From positions 291,275 through 355,274 of the forward strand of contig NZ_CAKMSS010000002.1 in assembly GCF_928382285.1 (NCBI RefSeq): a DNA stretch of 64,000 nt. Direction: 5' to 3'. Position numbers and translations under genes: made by a program. Origin of the DNA: Rothia nasimurium. GTDB lineage: Bacteria; Actinomycetota; Actinomycetes; Actinomycetales; Micrococcaceae. Under the pieces are notes generated by a model. The model worked only from the letters and a program-made list of their open reading frames with translations, was not told the origin of the DNA and ran no database searches. Of the stretch, positions 27,545-36,078 are shown piece by piece (the stretch's first letter is position 1; every line of letters starts with the position of its first letter).

Positions 27545-28222
27545 CTACCAGGCGAAGCCGATAGAATCCTCAATCTTCTTCACGAAGTCAGGGTTGGCCT
27601 CGTCGACCAAGATAGCGGCGTGCATCAGCTCGTGCCCGTTATCCAGGGTGAAGATATAGCCGGGGGCGTTACTCGAAGCAAAACGTACCTCGGAGCGAAT
27701 CACACGCACACCGTCTTCGCGGGTGTAGTTAATGGTCTCAACGGTCTCATTGATAGACCAGGCCGGGGTAAGTCGGGCGACGGTTTCTTTCTCCATCTCT
27801 TCGGCGCTGCGCCCCTGCTCATCGTTATAGGGGGTGCCCACCATAAAGCGGCCTGCGGCATCCTCTGCGCTACGGTAGTGGGTGAACTGGTAGGTGAAGA
27901 TTTCTGCCTGGGAGGGAGCGGCGTCCTGCACGTAGTCCTGGGGGACGAAGAAGGTCACGCCGTTCTCGGCAAAGACAGTGCCCGGGAAGGGGTCCTCGGG
28001 AGTGGGCTCAGGGGTCGGCTCTGCGGTGGTCGATTCGGGAGTCGGCTCCGGGGTGGGCGTTGCGGTGGTCGCCTCAACGGAGGGGGTAGGGCTGGGCGAT
28101 GCTGAACTTGCGCTTGCTGAAGCGGTCTGCGGGTCAACGCGGGTAATCACTTCTTCCTGCTGGCAGGCGGTGAGGGCCAGCAGGGCAAGGCTAGTGAACA
28201 GGACGACTGATTTTCTGGTCAT
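27545..28222 (-). CDS. Lipoprotein of unknown function
   Basis: This 225-residue exported lipoprotein has lipobox LLALTAC (Cys about 20), a long Ser/Pro/Thr/Glu linker (about 30-75) and a compact C-terminal domain beginning VFAENGVTFFVPQDYVQD. The ATG at 28222 follows GAAGGA and gives a clean signal peptide; the open frame upstream is not supported. I do not recognise the domain; its layout (a short beta-rich domain with HYRSAEDAAGRFMVG) resembles small actinobacterial extracytoplasmic binding proteins. It follows the MFS gene on the same strand after 160 bp. Confidence 0.75.
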   Translation of the reverse strand: MTRKSVVLFTSLALLALTACQQEEVITRVDPQTASASASSASPSPTPSVEATTATPTPEPTPESTTAEPTPEPTPEDPFPGTVFAENGVTFFVPQDYVQDAAPSQAEIFTYQFTHYRSAEDAAGRFMVGTPYNDEQGRSAEEMEKETVARLTPAWSINETVETINYTREDGVRVIRSEVRFASSNAPGYIFTLDNGHELMHAAILVDEANPDFVKKIEDSIGFAW

Positions 28223-28385
28223 GTTTCCTTCACAGGTTAAGGCGTGGTGTGCGGCTTTTAATTCTAAAGACCGCAGTAGCACCTGCCCAGTGAAAACCGG
28301 AAAATGTGGGCAAGATACCGTGCCCCTCCCCGCGCATTTGCTGCCTGTCGGCTGGGAGGGGCGGCGGGCGTCCGCCCCTGAGAAA

Positions 28386-29762
28386 CTAGGACGCCTGTGC
28401 CCGGCCTGCCAGCTCCCGCTTGGCCTTGGGGTAAAGCAGGGCAATCATGAGAATACCCAGCAGAATTACCGGGATGTGGCTGGCCATAGCCCAGCGGAAG
28501 GCCTCAAGGGTGTAGGTTTCGGGGGTGCCGGCGCCGAGGCTGTCAAGAATCAGGCCGATCAGGAACACGATGGTGAGGGCCCCTACGAAGCCACCCATAT
28601 TGGCGATGCCTGTGGCCAGGCCCCGCTGGTGCTGAGGCACATGCGAACGCACCACCTCAAAAGCTGCCATGGACACCGGGCCGTTGATGCCCAGAGTAAT
28701 AGCCGCAGCGTACACCAGGGCGGTGGGGGCAATTCCGGGCCAGAAGAAAATCAGGGACCACAGGCTGAGGTTGAGCAGGCTGCTGCCCACCGCAATATGC
28801 ACCCGGTAGGGAGAAAAGCGGGAGAGAATCGAGCCGGTGAAGAACCCGGCAATGACGATGGAGGCCACCACTGTGCTGACGATGCCCGATGCCAAGGCCC
28901 GGCTATAGCCCAGGCCCCCGGTCAGGAAAGGCATGCCCCACAGCAGCATGATGGAGAAAATCATGGAGGCCGTCACATAGTGCACCCAAAAGGCCAGGCG
29001 CACACCGGGGTAGGCCAGCACCTGTCTGATGGAGGCCCCAAAGCCTGAGCCCGAGGCCGGGGGAAGCACGGGCAAAGAGTCAGTGACGGGGTAGGGGTGG
29101 TCGGCGCGGACCCGGTTGGTTTCTTCCTGGTCAGGGAGCGGACGCTGGGCGGACGCGCTCCCCCGTCCGCGCCGGGCTCGGCGGCCCAGCCCCTGGGCTA
29201 CGGTAGCCCTGCCGGGAGCCGGCCTGAGCGTAAATAGGGCCAGGATCAGAAGGCAGGAACCGATAGCGGCGAGAACAGTAAATCCGCCCTGCCAGCCCAG
29301 GGCACCCACCAGGGTGACCAAGGGCGTGACGGCAACCAACTGACCCATCTGGCCCATATTGGCGCTAATTTGGTTGACCACCGGAATCTGTTTAGGGGTA
29401 AACCAGTCTGAAATCAGACGGATCAGGCTGACGAAGATACAGGCGTCTCCGCTGCCCACCAGCACACGCGCCAGCAGGGCGAGGGGAACGGTCTCGCTCT
29501 GGGCCAGGAGAAACTGGCCAGCCGTCATGAGGGTCAGGCCACCGGCAATCAGCACCGGCGCCCCCTTACGGTCAAGCAGGGCGCCCACCGGCACCTGCCA
29601 GCTGGCGTAAACCACCAGCTGCAGCATGATGAAAAGGGAAATAGCTGTCGCCTCTACCCCAAAGTGGGTTTGGGCAGTGGCCCCCAGCGCCGAGAAGGAG
29701 CTGCGGTTAATAATTGAGAAGACGTAGGCGGCTATAGCCACCGCCCACACTAGCCATTTCAT
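28386..29762 (-). CDS. Major facilitator superfamily transporter
   Basis: This 458-residue carrier has about 12 membrane helices and a charged central loop (about 200-245, GRRARRGRGSASAQRPLPDQ) between the two halves. The MFS loop motif appears as VGALLDRKGAPVLIAGG after helix 2. The N-terminal NRSSFSALG and the general layout resemble nitrate/hexuronate-like MFS proteins, but the substrate cannot be told. It starts 23 bp after the PhnA gene and is probably cotranscribed with it. Confidence 0.85.
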   Translation of the reverse strand: MKWLVWAVAIAAYVFSIINRSSFSALGATAQTHFGVEATAISLFIMLQLVVYASWQVPVGALLDRKGAPVLIAGGLTLMTAGQFLLAQSETVPLALLARVLVGSGDACIFVSLIRLISDWFTPKQIPVVNQISANMGQMGQLVAVTPLVTLVGALGWQGGFTVLAAIGSCLLILALFTLRPAPGRATVAQGLGRRARRGRGSASAQRPLPDQEETNRVRADHPYPVTDSLPVLPPASGSGFGASIRQVLAYPGVRLAFWVHYVTASMIFSIMLLWGMPFLTGGLGYSRALASGIVSTVVASIVIAGFFTGSILSRFSPYRVHIAVGSSLLNLSLWSLIFFWPGIAPTALVYAAAITLGINGPVSMAAFEVVRSHVPQHQRGLATGIANMGGFVGALTIVFLIGLILDSLGAGTPETYTLEAFRWAMASHIPVILLGILMIALLYPKAKRELAGRAQAS

Positions 29763-29785
29763 AAGTGGGCCACTGCTTTCGGGGG

Positions 29786-30142
29786 TTAGTTGCTCTTCTT
29801 GACCACGGAGGACTTCAGGTACATCTGGCCTGCGCCGGGGACCTTAGCTTCAATATCGTGGCCGTTGACGGGGCTTTCGAGCAGACGGATACCGCGTACC
29901 TTGGTGCCAGCCTTGATATCGGTACCACCCTTGACCTTGAGGCCCTTGGTGATGGTGACGGAATCGCCGTCTACCAGCTCGTTGCCGACTGCATCGAGTA
30001 CCTTGGAGCCGGTCTCTTCTGCCTCAGTGGTATCAGCTTCGGCCCATTCGTGACCGCACATGGGGCAGACCCAGAGGTCCCCCTGCTGATAGGAGTACTC
30101 TTCAGAACAGGCGGGGCAGGCGGGTGCGGGGGCGTCAGACAT
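29786..30142 (-). CDS. PhnA/YjdM-family zinc-ribbon protein
   Basis: This 118-residue cytoplasmic protein has an N-terminal zinc ribbon (CPAC and CPMC, residues about 9-29) and a C-terminal SH3-like barrel (GDSVTITKGLKVKG...AGTKVRGIRL) typical of the PhnA (YjdM) family. Despite the name, the family is not required for phosphonate use and its role is unclear. GGAG lies 8 nt upstream of the ATG. It leads a probable two-gene unit with the MFS transporter. Confidence 0.9.
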   Translation of the reverse strand: MSDAPAPACPACSEEYSYQQGDLWVCPMCGHEWAEADTTEAEETGSKVLDAVGNELVDGDSVTITKGLKVKGGTDIKAGTKVRGIRLLESPVNGHDIEAKVPGAGQMYLKSSVVKKSN

Positions 30143-30205
30143 GGGGGGTCTCCAAAAGTTAGGTGGTGTCTAGGTCGCTCCCCATTATCCCAGATAGAAG
30201 CACAA

Positions 30206-30243
30206 AACCTTCCGCTCTTCGGGGCGTCGAAGAGCGGAAGGTT
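30206..30243 (-). terminator. Terminator of the YtxH-like gene
   Basis: A perfect 16-bp stem (30206-30221 / 30228-30243) is followed on the minus strand by TTTTG. It separates the YtxH-like gene from the PhnA gene. Confidence 0.85.
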
Positions 30244-30264
30244 CTTGGCTTAGACGTAGGGGGC

Positions 30265-30723
30265 TTACTTGGTGGTTGCCGGGCCTTCGTCGTTCATGTC
30301 GGTGGCAGGGTCTGAGACGACATCGGCAGGGGCCTCGTCGGCCAGCTTCTGGGCCTTCTTATCGGCCTTCTCGGCTTCCTTTTCGGCCTTAGCTTCTGCC
30401 TTTTCTACCTGCTTCTCGGCCTTAGCTTCGGCGCGGGCGTCCTTGACCTCTTCAGCCTTTTCCTTGGCTTTCTCGGTGCCTGCGGCGGCAGCTTCTTTAG
30501 CCTTTTCGGCACCTGCCGCAGCTGCTTCCTTGGCCTTTTCGGCGACGACGGGTGCCTGTTCCTTGATGGTTTCTTCGGCGGTCTTGATGCCGTTCTGCAC
30601 CTTGGGGTCGTTCCAGACGTTGGCAGCCTGGGTCTTGATCTTTTCGTACTGGCCGCGGCCTGCGCGAGCACCCAGCACGTAACCGATACCTACACCGGCG
30701 ATGAACGCTAGACGTGCTTTCAT
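30265..30723 (-). CDS. YtxH-like membrane-anchored helical protein
   Basis: This 152-residue protein has a glycine-rich N-terminal membrane segment (LAFIAGVGIGYVLGARAGRG) followed by KIKTQAANVWNDPKVQNGIK and a long Ala/Lys/Glu helix with repeated EKAKEAAAAG units. The first part matches YtxH-type stress proteins; the rest should form an extended coiled coil in the cytoplasm. The ATG at 30723 is chosen because AGAAGG lies 6 nt upstream. The role is probably in envelope stress or cell shape, by inference only. Confidence 0.75.
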   Translation of the reverse strand: MKARLAFIAGVGIGYVLGARAGRGQYEKIKTQAANVWNDPKVQNGIKTAEETIKEQAPVVAEKAKEAAAAGAEKAKEAAAAGTEKAKEKAEEVKDARAEAKAEKQVEKAEAKAEKEAEKADKKAQKLADEAPADVVSDPATDMNDEGPATTK

Positions 30724-30826
30724 GATAAACCTTCTTTCATCAGGTAGCTTGGTACCCACTATTGTGCCAAAAGCATACTTATGAGCGGTAGACGACACAC
30801 CGCACACGTACCCAAGACACCATCGA

Positions 30827-30871
30827 AAAAGTGCAAGTGCCCCGCACTTTTCACGGGGCACTTGCACTTTT
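30827..30871 (-). terminator. Terminator of ychF
   Basis: An 18-bp perfect stem (30827-30844 / 30854-30871) is followed on the minus strand by TTTTT-like sequence. It lies 25 bp after the ychF stop. Confidence 0.85.
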
Positions 30872-30895
30872 CCAAGGGAAAATCCGATTTGGAGG

Positions 30896-31981
30896 CTAGA
30901 CGTTGAAGCGGAACTCCACCACGTCGCCGTCCTGCATGATGTAGTCCTTGCCTTCCATGCGGACCTTGCCGCGGGCCTTGGCCTCAGCCATAGAACCGGC
31001 GTCGTCCAGGTCGGAGAAGGAGACAACCTCAGCCTTAATGAAGCCGCGCTCAAAGTCGGTGTGAATGACGCCAGCTGCCTGGGGGGCGGTATCACCCTTG
31101 GTGATGGTCCAGGCGCGGGTTTCCTTGGGGCCGGCAGTCAGGTAGGTCTGTAAGCCCAGGGTGGAGAAGCCCACGCGGGCCAGCTTGTCGAGGCCGGACT
31201 CGTCCTGGCCACTCATTTCCAGCATTTCGCGAGCCTCTTCTTCAGAGAGCTCAACCATGTCAGCCTCAAGCTTGGCGTCCAGGAAGACGGCCTCAGCGGG
31301 AGCAACCATGGCGCGCAGTTCAGCCTGCTTTTCCTCAGAGGCGAGGACGCCCTCGTCCGAGTTAAAGACGTAGATGAAGGGCTTGGAGGTGAGCAGGTTC
31401 AGCTCCTTGAGCAGGGCCATGTCGATTTTGGCTTCTTCGTACTTGGAAATCAGGGTATCGCCCTGTTCCAGCACGGCCTGGGCCTTCTTGTATTCCTCAA
31501 GCTGGGCGGGGTCGCCCTTCTTGATTTTGACGGCCTTTTCCAGGCGGGGAATAGCGTTTTCCAGGGTCTGCAGGTCAGCCAGCACCAGTTCGGTGTTGAT
31601 GGTTTCCATGTCGCTGGCGGGGTCTACCTTGCCGTCGACGTGGATGACGTCGGGGTCGTCGAAGGCGCGGACGACCTGGGCGATGGCGTGTGCCTCGCGG
31701 ATGTTCGCGAGGAACTGGTTACCCAGGCCTTCACCTTCGGAGGCGCCGCGAACGATACCGGCGATATCAACGAAGGAGACGGTCGCGGGCAGAATGCGCT
31801 CGGAGCCGTAGATTTCAGCCAGGCGGGCCAGGCGCTCGTCGGGCAGGTTAACGACGCCCACGTTGGGTTCGATGGTCGCGAAGGGGTAGTTCGCTGCCAG
31901 GATGTTGTTTTTGGTCAGTGCGTTAAAGAGGGTCGACTTGCCGACGTTGGGCAGACCCACAATTCCAATAGTTAAAGCCAC
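30896..31981 (-). CDS. ychF: Ribosome-binding ATPase YchF
   Basis: This 361-residue Obg-family P-loop protein prefers ATP over GTP. Motifs: G1 GLPNVGKST, the switch segment [12 protein letters not shown]3 [20 protein letters not shown] and a C-terminal TGS domain (about 280-361, ending [11 protein letters not shown]). The GTG at 31981 is used because YchF proteins begin (M/V)[20 protein letters not shown] (31989-31994) lies exactly 7 nt upstream and no Shine-Dalgarno is present, so the mRNA is probably leaderless. Confidence 0.96.
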   Translation of the reverse strand: MALTIGIVGLPNVGKSTLFNALTKNNILAANYPFATIEPNVGVVNLPDERLARLAEIYGSERILPATVSFVDIAGIVRGASEGEGLGNQFLANIREAHAIAQVVRAFDDPDVIHVDGKVDPASDMETINTELVLADLQTLENAIPRLEKAVKIKKGDPAQLEEYKKAQAVLEQGDTLISKYEEAKIDMALLKELNLLTSKPFIYVFNSDEGVLASEEKQAELRAMVAPAEAVFLDAKLEADMVELSEEEAREMLEMSGQDESGLDKLARVGFSTLGLQTYLTAGPKETRAWTITKGDTAPQAAGVIHTDFERGFIKAEVVSFSDLDDAGSMAEAKARGKVRMEGKDYIMQDGDVVEFRFNV

Positions 31982-32097
31982 GGTTTCTAGTTTACAGGGG
32001 CGAGTCAAGCGAGCACGGGAGCGCTGGAGAAGCCCTGCACGCGGTGCGGACGCCCGGCCCCAGTGGGTAGGTCAGGCAGCTTCCGCCCACCCACCTC

Positions 32098-32126
32098 TTG
32101 TTACTTGGAGCACAGTATTTTATGCT
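32098..32126 (+). promoter_or_regulatory. Promoter of the GNAT gene, leaderless
   Basis: TTGTTA (32098-32103), a 17-bp spacer and TATGCT (32121-32126) end 7 nt before the ATG at 32134. Transcription should start at or next to the A of the start codon. It is the clearest example of a pattern seen at about fifteen genes here. Confidence 0.65.
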
Positions 32127-32133
32127 GGTCAGC

Positions 32134-33165
32134 ATGACAGTAGCGCAGTTTTCACCTCGGGACATCACCATTCGCCCCATCAACCTTGACTCCGATAACG
32201 ACATGGAGCAACTCAACGCCCTCGATTCTGCCTGCGAGGAAAAGCTCTACGGCTTCCCGTTAACTACATCAGTCGAAGAACGGCGGGCTATTCTTGCCCC
32301 CTCCAGCTACTACGAAAACCACCGCTGGGTTGCCGAGGTTCAGGGGCAGATTCTCGGTATTGTGCTGGTTTCGCTCCCCCTCAAAGAGAATCTAGACGGC
32401 CTGAACTTCCTTCTCGCCGTCCATCCCGAGGCTGAAGGGCGGGGTCTGGAAGAGGCGCTTACCCGCCATGCCCTGGCAGAAGCTATCAAGCCCAGCGGAC
32501 GCACCCACATCACCTACTACGGCTACCTCATGCAGGACGACAACAAGGACGACCCCGCCCTGCCCATCAACAGGGTTGCGGCTCTTCTAGGCCTAGAACC
32601 TAAGAATTCTGATATCACAAGAATTGCTCCCCTGCCGATCCCCGCTAACCTCGCGCAGGCGGCTGAGCGCAAGACAATAGCCGACCCCGCCTACACCTTT
32701 GAGGTCTGGGAAAACCACATTCCCGACCAGTATTTAGAATCAGCAGCAGCTGCTTACCACCAGCTGGAGGTAGATGAGCCCATAGGAGAAGCCCACCGGG
32801 AAGCTTCAGACTTCACCCCTGAGCGTCTGCGCGAGAGAGAAGAGAAAGCCCATGCAACAGGAGATGAACTGATGTATGCGGTTGCCTTACACCAAGGAAA
32901 GATTGCAGCGATAACAGCCCTGACCTATCCCACCGATACACGCAATGTATCAGCCTGGCAGGAATCTACAGTGGTCATGCCAGAGCACCGCGGCCTTGGT
33001 CTCTCCCGCACTCTCAAGGTGCTCAGCCATACCCGCCTGCCGGCGTCCGCGCCCCACATTCGGCAAATTATTACCATGAATTCGGCCGTCAACCCGGCCA
33101 TGATTAGGGTTAATGAGGAGCTGGGCTACCGGCCCGTCTGGGAAGAAATCTGCTACCAGAACTAG
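32134..33165 (+). CDS. Two-domain GNAT-family acetyltransferase
   Basis: This 343-residue protein has two GNAT-like halves. The first (about 10-165) contains GIVLVSLPLKENL and FLLAVHPEAEGRGLEEALTR; the second (about 190-343) has the fuller acetyl-CoA loop STVVMPEHRGLGLSRTLK and NEELGYRP. Tandem GNAT proteins include mycothiol synthase, but the motifs of MshD are not evident, so the substrate is open. The start follows a leaderless-type promoter (TTGTTA-17-TATGCT). Its stop codon shares a CTAG with the stop of the convergent SMR gene. Confidence 0.82.
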   Translation: MTVAQFSPRDITIRPINLDSDNDMEQLNALDSACEEKLYGFPLTTSVEERRAILAPSSYYENHRWVAEVQGQILGIVLVSLPLKENLDGLNFLLAVHPEAEGRGLEEALTRHALAEAIKPSGRTHITYYGYLMQDDNKDDPALPINRVAALLGLEPKNSDITRIAPLPIPANLAQAAERKTIADPAYTFEVWENHIPDQYLESAAAAYHQLEVDEPIGEAHREASDFTPERLREREEKAHATGDELMYAVALHQGKIAAITALTYPTDTRNVSAWQESTVVMPEHRGLGLSRTLKVLSHTRLPASAPHIRQIITMNSAVNPAMIRVNEELGYRPVWEEICYQN

Positions 33166-33485
33166 TGGCTAGCCCCGCCCAGGTTGAGCACCAGCACACC
33201 GGCCACAATCAGGGAAATACCCACAACCTTGACCAGGGTGATGGGCTCCCCTAGGAAGAGGGCGCCAATAGCGACAATCGCCGCCGTACCCAAACCTGCC
33301 CACAGGGCGTAGGCAACTCCCACCGGAATGTCCCGCACCGCCAGCGACAGCATGAAAAAAGCGAAACCGTAGCCCACCAGGCACCCCAGGGTAAACCACA
33401 GTTTGGTGAACCCCTCAGTGTATTTCAGCAGGGTGGTGGCAATGAGCTCCGAGCCAATGGAGAGCGCGAGGAAAAGGTAGGGCAT
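33162..33485 (-). CDS. Small multidrug resistance (SMR) family transporter
   Basis: This 107-residue protein has four membrane helices. The essential membrane Glu is at position 13 (LSIGSELIATTLLK), and GVAYALWAGLGTAAI plus GEPITLVKVVGISLIVAGV match EmrE/Mmr-type drug or quaternary-cation exporters rather than guanidinium (SugE) members. It would work as a dimer and is encoded as a single gene. TAGAAT (33492-33497) lies 6 nt before the ATG, leaderless-style. It overlaps the convergent GNAT gene by 4 bp. Confidence 0.92.
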   Translation of the reverse strand: MPYLFLALSIGSELIATTLLKYTEGFTKLWFTLGCLVGYGFAFFMLSLAVRDIPVGVAYALWAGLGTAAIVAIGALFLGEPITLVKVVGISLIVAGVLVLNLGGASH

Positions 33486-33570
33486 AGGCTCATTCTACAT
33501 GGCTCGTACAAAAAAGGCTAGAATAATAAGTACACGTATCTCACAACGATGTGAATCTAGGAGTTTTTGT

Positions 33571-34878
33571 ATGTCTCACAAGGGCAGCCACGAATACACC
33601 GATGTCTCCACCGCAGCCATAGAAATGGGCGACGCCGCAACCCGGGCGCCGGGGTGGAACCGCACAGACACAGCCTGGACCGTCAGCCTCTTCGGCACCG
33701 CCGTCGGCGCGGGCATCCTCTTTCTCCCCATTAACGCGGGCGCCGGTGGTGTCTGGCCCCTGCTGGCCGCAACCGTCCTGATTTGGCCCATGACCTTCCT
33801 CGCCCACCGAGGGCTCTCCCGCATGGTCTCCGCCAGCTCCAAACAAACAGCAGATATCACCGAGGTCGCCGAAGAATTCTTCGGCCGAGGCTTCGGCAAG
33901 ATCTTTACCCTGCTCTACTTCCTCTCCATCTACCCCATCCTGCTCATTTACGGCGTCAGTATCACCAACACCGTTGACTCATTCCTGACCAACCAGTTCG
34001 GGCTAGAACCCCTACCCCGTTGGCTCCTTGCCGCCCTGCTCGTCGGCGCCATGAGCGCCGTCATGATTATCGGCCAGAAACTCATGCTCACGGTCACCCA
34101 GTTCCTGGTCTACCCCCTCATTCTGGTACTCGCCGCGCTCACCCTCTACCTCATCCCCCACTGGTCACTCGACGGCTTTAGCCAGGTACCGGCCCCCGGC
34201 AACTTTTCTATGACCCTCTGGCTCATGCTGCCGGTGCTCGTCTTCTCCTTCTACCACGCAGCGGCTATCTCCCAGTTCTCAGTAGCTATGCGCAAGCAGT
34301 ACCACGGCTTCGCTTCGGTCAAGGCCTCCCGTGTACTGCGCGTTACCTCAATCATTCTGACCGTCTTCACCATGGGCTTTGTCTGGTCCTGCGTACTAGC
34401 TATCGGTCCGGACGGCCTCGCTGAAGCCCGCGCCTCCAACCTCCCCATCCTCTCCTACCTGGCCAACGAATTCGACGCCTCCTTCATCAACTGGCTCGGC
34501 CCCATCGTAGCTATCGCAGCAATCGTCTCCTCCTACTTCGGCCATTGGCTCGGCGGGCACGAAGGAGCAGCGGGTATCGTCCGTAAAAACTTCGACCCCG
34601 AGAAAAAACGCATCAGCGACAAGGCCCTCAACGCGGCAATTAACGCCTTCATCGTGATCACCGTCTGGGTCGCCGCCGTGCTGAACCCCAGCGTCCTCTC
34701 CCTCATCGAATCGCTGGTAGGCCCCGTCATGGCCCTGGTACTCTTCATCGTGCCCATGTGGGCCATCCACAAGGTACCGGCCCTAGCCCCCTACCGCGGC
34801 AAACTCTCCAACATCTTCGTGGTGATCTCAGGCATCGCAGCCTTCTCCGCCGTCGTCTACGGCCTGATCCCCAGCTAA
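33571..34878 (+). CDS. HAAAP-family amino acid transporter (serine/threonine SdaC type)
   Basis: This 435-residue inner-membrane carrier has about 11 helices. WTVSLFGTAVGAGILFLPIN and the later PVLVFSFYHAAAISQF segment match the hydroxy/aromatic amino acid permease family, closest to serine transporters such as SdaC. The ATG at 33571 is chosen for AGGAG 7 nt upstream; the longer upstream frame is unsupported. TAGAAT (33519-33524) is a likely -10 box. The gene stands alone and ends at a strong hairpin. Confidence 0.87.
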   Translation: MSHKGSHEYTDVSTAAIEMGDAATRAPGWNRTDTAWTVSLFGTAVGAGILFLPINAGAGGVWPLLAATVLIWPMTFLAHRGLSRMVSASSKQTADITEVAEEFFGRGFGKIFTLLYFLSIYPILLIYGVSITNTVDSFLTNQFGLEPLPRWLLAALLVGAMSAVMIIGQKLMLTVTQFLVYPLILVLAALTLYLIPHWSLDGFSQVPAPGNFSMTLWLMLPVLVFSFYHAAAISQFSVAMRKQYHGFASVKASRVLRVTSIILTVFTMGFVWSCVLAIGPDGLAEARASNLPILSYLANEFDASFINWLGPIVAIAAIVSSYFGHWLGGHEGAAGIVRKNFDPEKKRISDKALNAAINAFIVITVWVAAVLNPSVLSLIESLVGPVMALVLFIVPMWAIHKVPALAPYRGKLSNIFVVISGIAAFSAVVYGLIPS

Positions 34879-34888
34879 CCAGCCCCAC

Positions 34889-34920
34889 AAGAAAAGGCCC
34901 CCGTGCGGGGGCCTTTTCTT
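34889..34920. terminator. Terminator between SdaC-type carrier and ispH
   Basis: A 14-bp perfect stem (34889-34902 / 34907-34920) with loop GTGC has A-rich and T-rich outer ends, giving a terminator in both directions for two convergent genes. Confidence 0.9.
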
Positions 34921-34966
34921 ACAGGGAAACTCTTCGCGCAAGGTAAATGGAGTTCGCTTCCCGATT

Positions 34967-36058
34967 TTACCGACTCGGCTTCGCTCCTCGTCCTCCCAAT
35001 CGCATCGCGGGCTCACCCGAATCATTCTTCAGGGCCGCGCGGAGCTCCTTGGGCAGCGAGAAGAGAATATCTTCTTTGGCGGTCTCAAACTTCTCAACGT
35101 CAACGTAACCGTAGTCTGCCAGCAGACGCAGCACGTCCTGCACCAGCACCTCGGGCACAGAAGCGCCAGAGGTCAAACCCACGGTGGTCACACCCTCGAA
35201 CCAGGCCTCGTCAACCTCGTTGGCGTAGTCCACCAGGTAGGCCTGCTTAGCGCCATATTCCAGGGCGACTTCCTTCAGGCGCACAGAGTTCGACGAGTTG
35301 GTCGAGCCCACCACAATCACCAGGTCAGCCTGCGGAGCGATCTCCTTGATAGCGCCCTGACGGTTAGACGTCGCATAGCAAATGTCGTCGGAGGGCGGGT
35401 CCTGTAGGGTGGGGAAGCGCTCACGCAGACGGGCAACGGTTTCCAGGGTTTCGTCCACCGACAGGGTGGTCTGAGAAATCCACACCACCTTCTCGGGGTC
35501 GCGCACGGTCACCTGATCAACCTCGTCAGGTGAGTTCACAATCTGAATATGGTCGGGAGCTTCGCCAGCGGTACCCTCAACCTCTTCATGGCCGGTGTGG
35601 CCAATGAGCAGGATGTCGTAGTCCTGCTTGGCAAAACGCACAGCCTCGCGGTGCACCTTGGAAACCAACGGGCAGGTAGCGTCGATGGTATTGAGCTGAC
35701 GCTCTTCCGCTGAGGCCACAACAGCCGGTGACACGCCGTGGGCGGAGAAGACGGTGACGGCGCCCTCGGGGACTTCCTCCACCTCGTCCACAAAAATTGC
35801 GCCCTGAGCTTCGAGGGTTTCAACCACATGGCGGTTGTGAACAATCTGCTTGCGCACGTAAACGGGAGCCCCGTAGTGGTCTAGGGCCTTTTCAACGGCG
35901 ATGACGGCGCGGTCAACGCCGGCACAGTAGCCGCGGGGCGCTGCTAGGAGTACCTTCTTGTCGCCGGTGGGGGCGGCTGCCTCAACTTCTTCGCGGGTCC
36001 TGCGCACGCGGGGTACGGTGGGCAGACCCAGTTCAATGGTCTTCTCTTGGGTAGACAT
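34967..36058 (-). CDS. ispH: 4-hydroxy-3-methylbut-2-enyl diphosphate reductase
   Basis: This is the last enzyme of the MEP isoprenoid pathway, making IPP and DMAPP. The 363-residue protein has the three iron-sulfur cysteines: Cys45 in [11 protein letters not shown], Cys128 in DATCPLVSK and Cys226 in [11 protein letters not shown]. The active-site [11 protein letters not shown] segment is also present. A 30-residue N-terminal extension is not conserved. TAGGAT (36066-36071) is 7 nt before the ATG and no Shine-Dalgarno is seen. It lies 20 bp after the preceding membrane protein gene. Confidence 0.96.
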   Translation of the reverse strand: MSTQEKTIELGLPTVPRVRRTREEVEAAAPTGDKKVLLAAPRGYCAGVDRAVIAVEKALDHYGAPVYVRKQIVHNRHVVETLEAQGAIFVDEVEEVPEGAVTVFSAHGVSPAVVASAEERQLNTIDATCPLVSKVHREAVRFAKQDYDILLIGHTGHEEVEGTAGEAPDHIQIVNSPDEVDQVTVRDPEKVVWISQTTLSVDETLETVARLRERFPTLQDPPSDDICYATSNRQGAIKEIAPQADLVIVVGSTNSSNSVRLKEVALEYGAKQAYLVDYANEVDEAWFEGVTTVGLTSGASVPEVLVQDVLRLLADYGYVDVEKFETAKEDILFSLPKELRAALKNDSGEPAMRLGGRGAKPSR

Positions 36059-36078
36059 AGTCTCTATCCTACGTGGTT

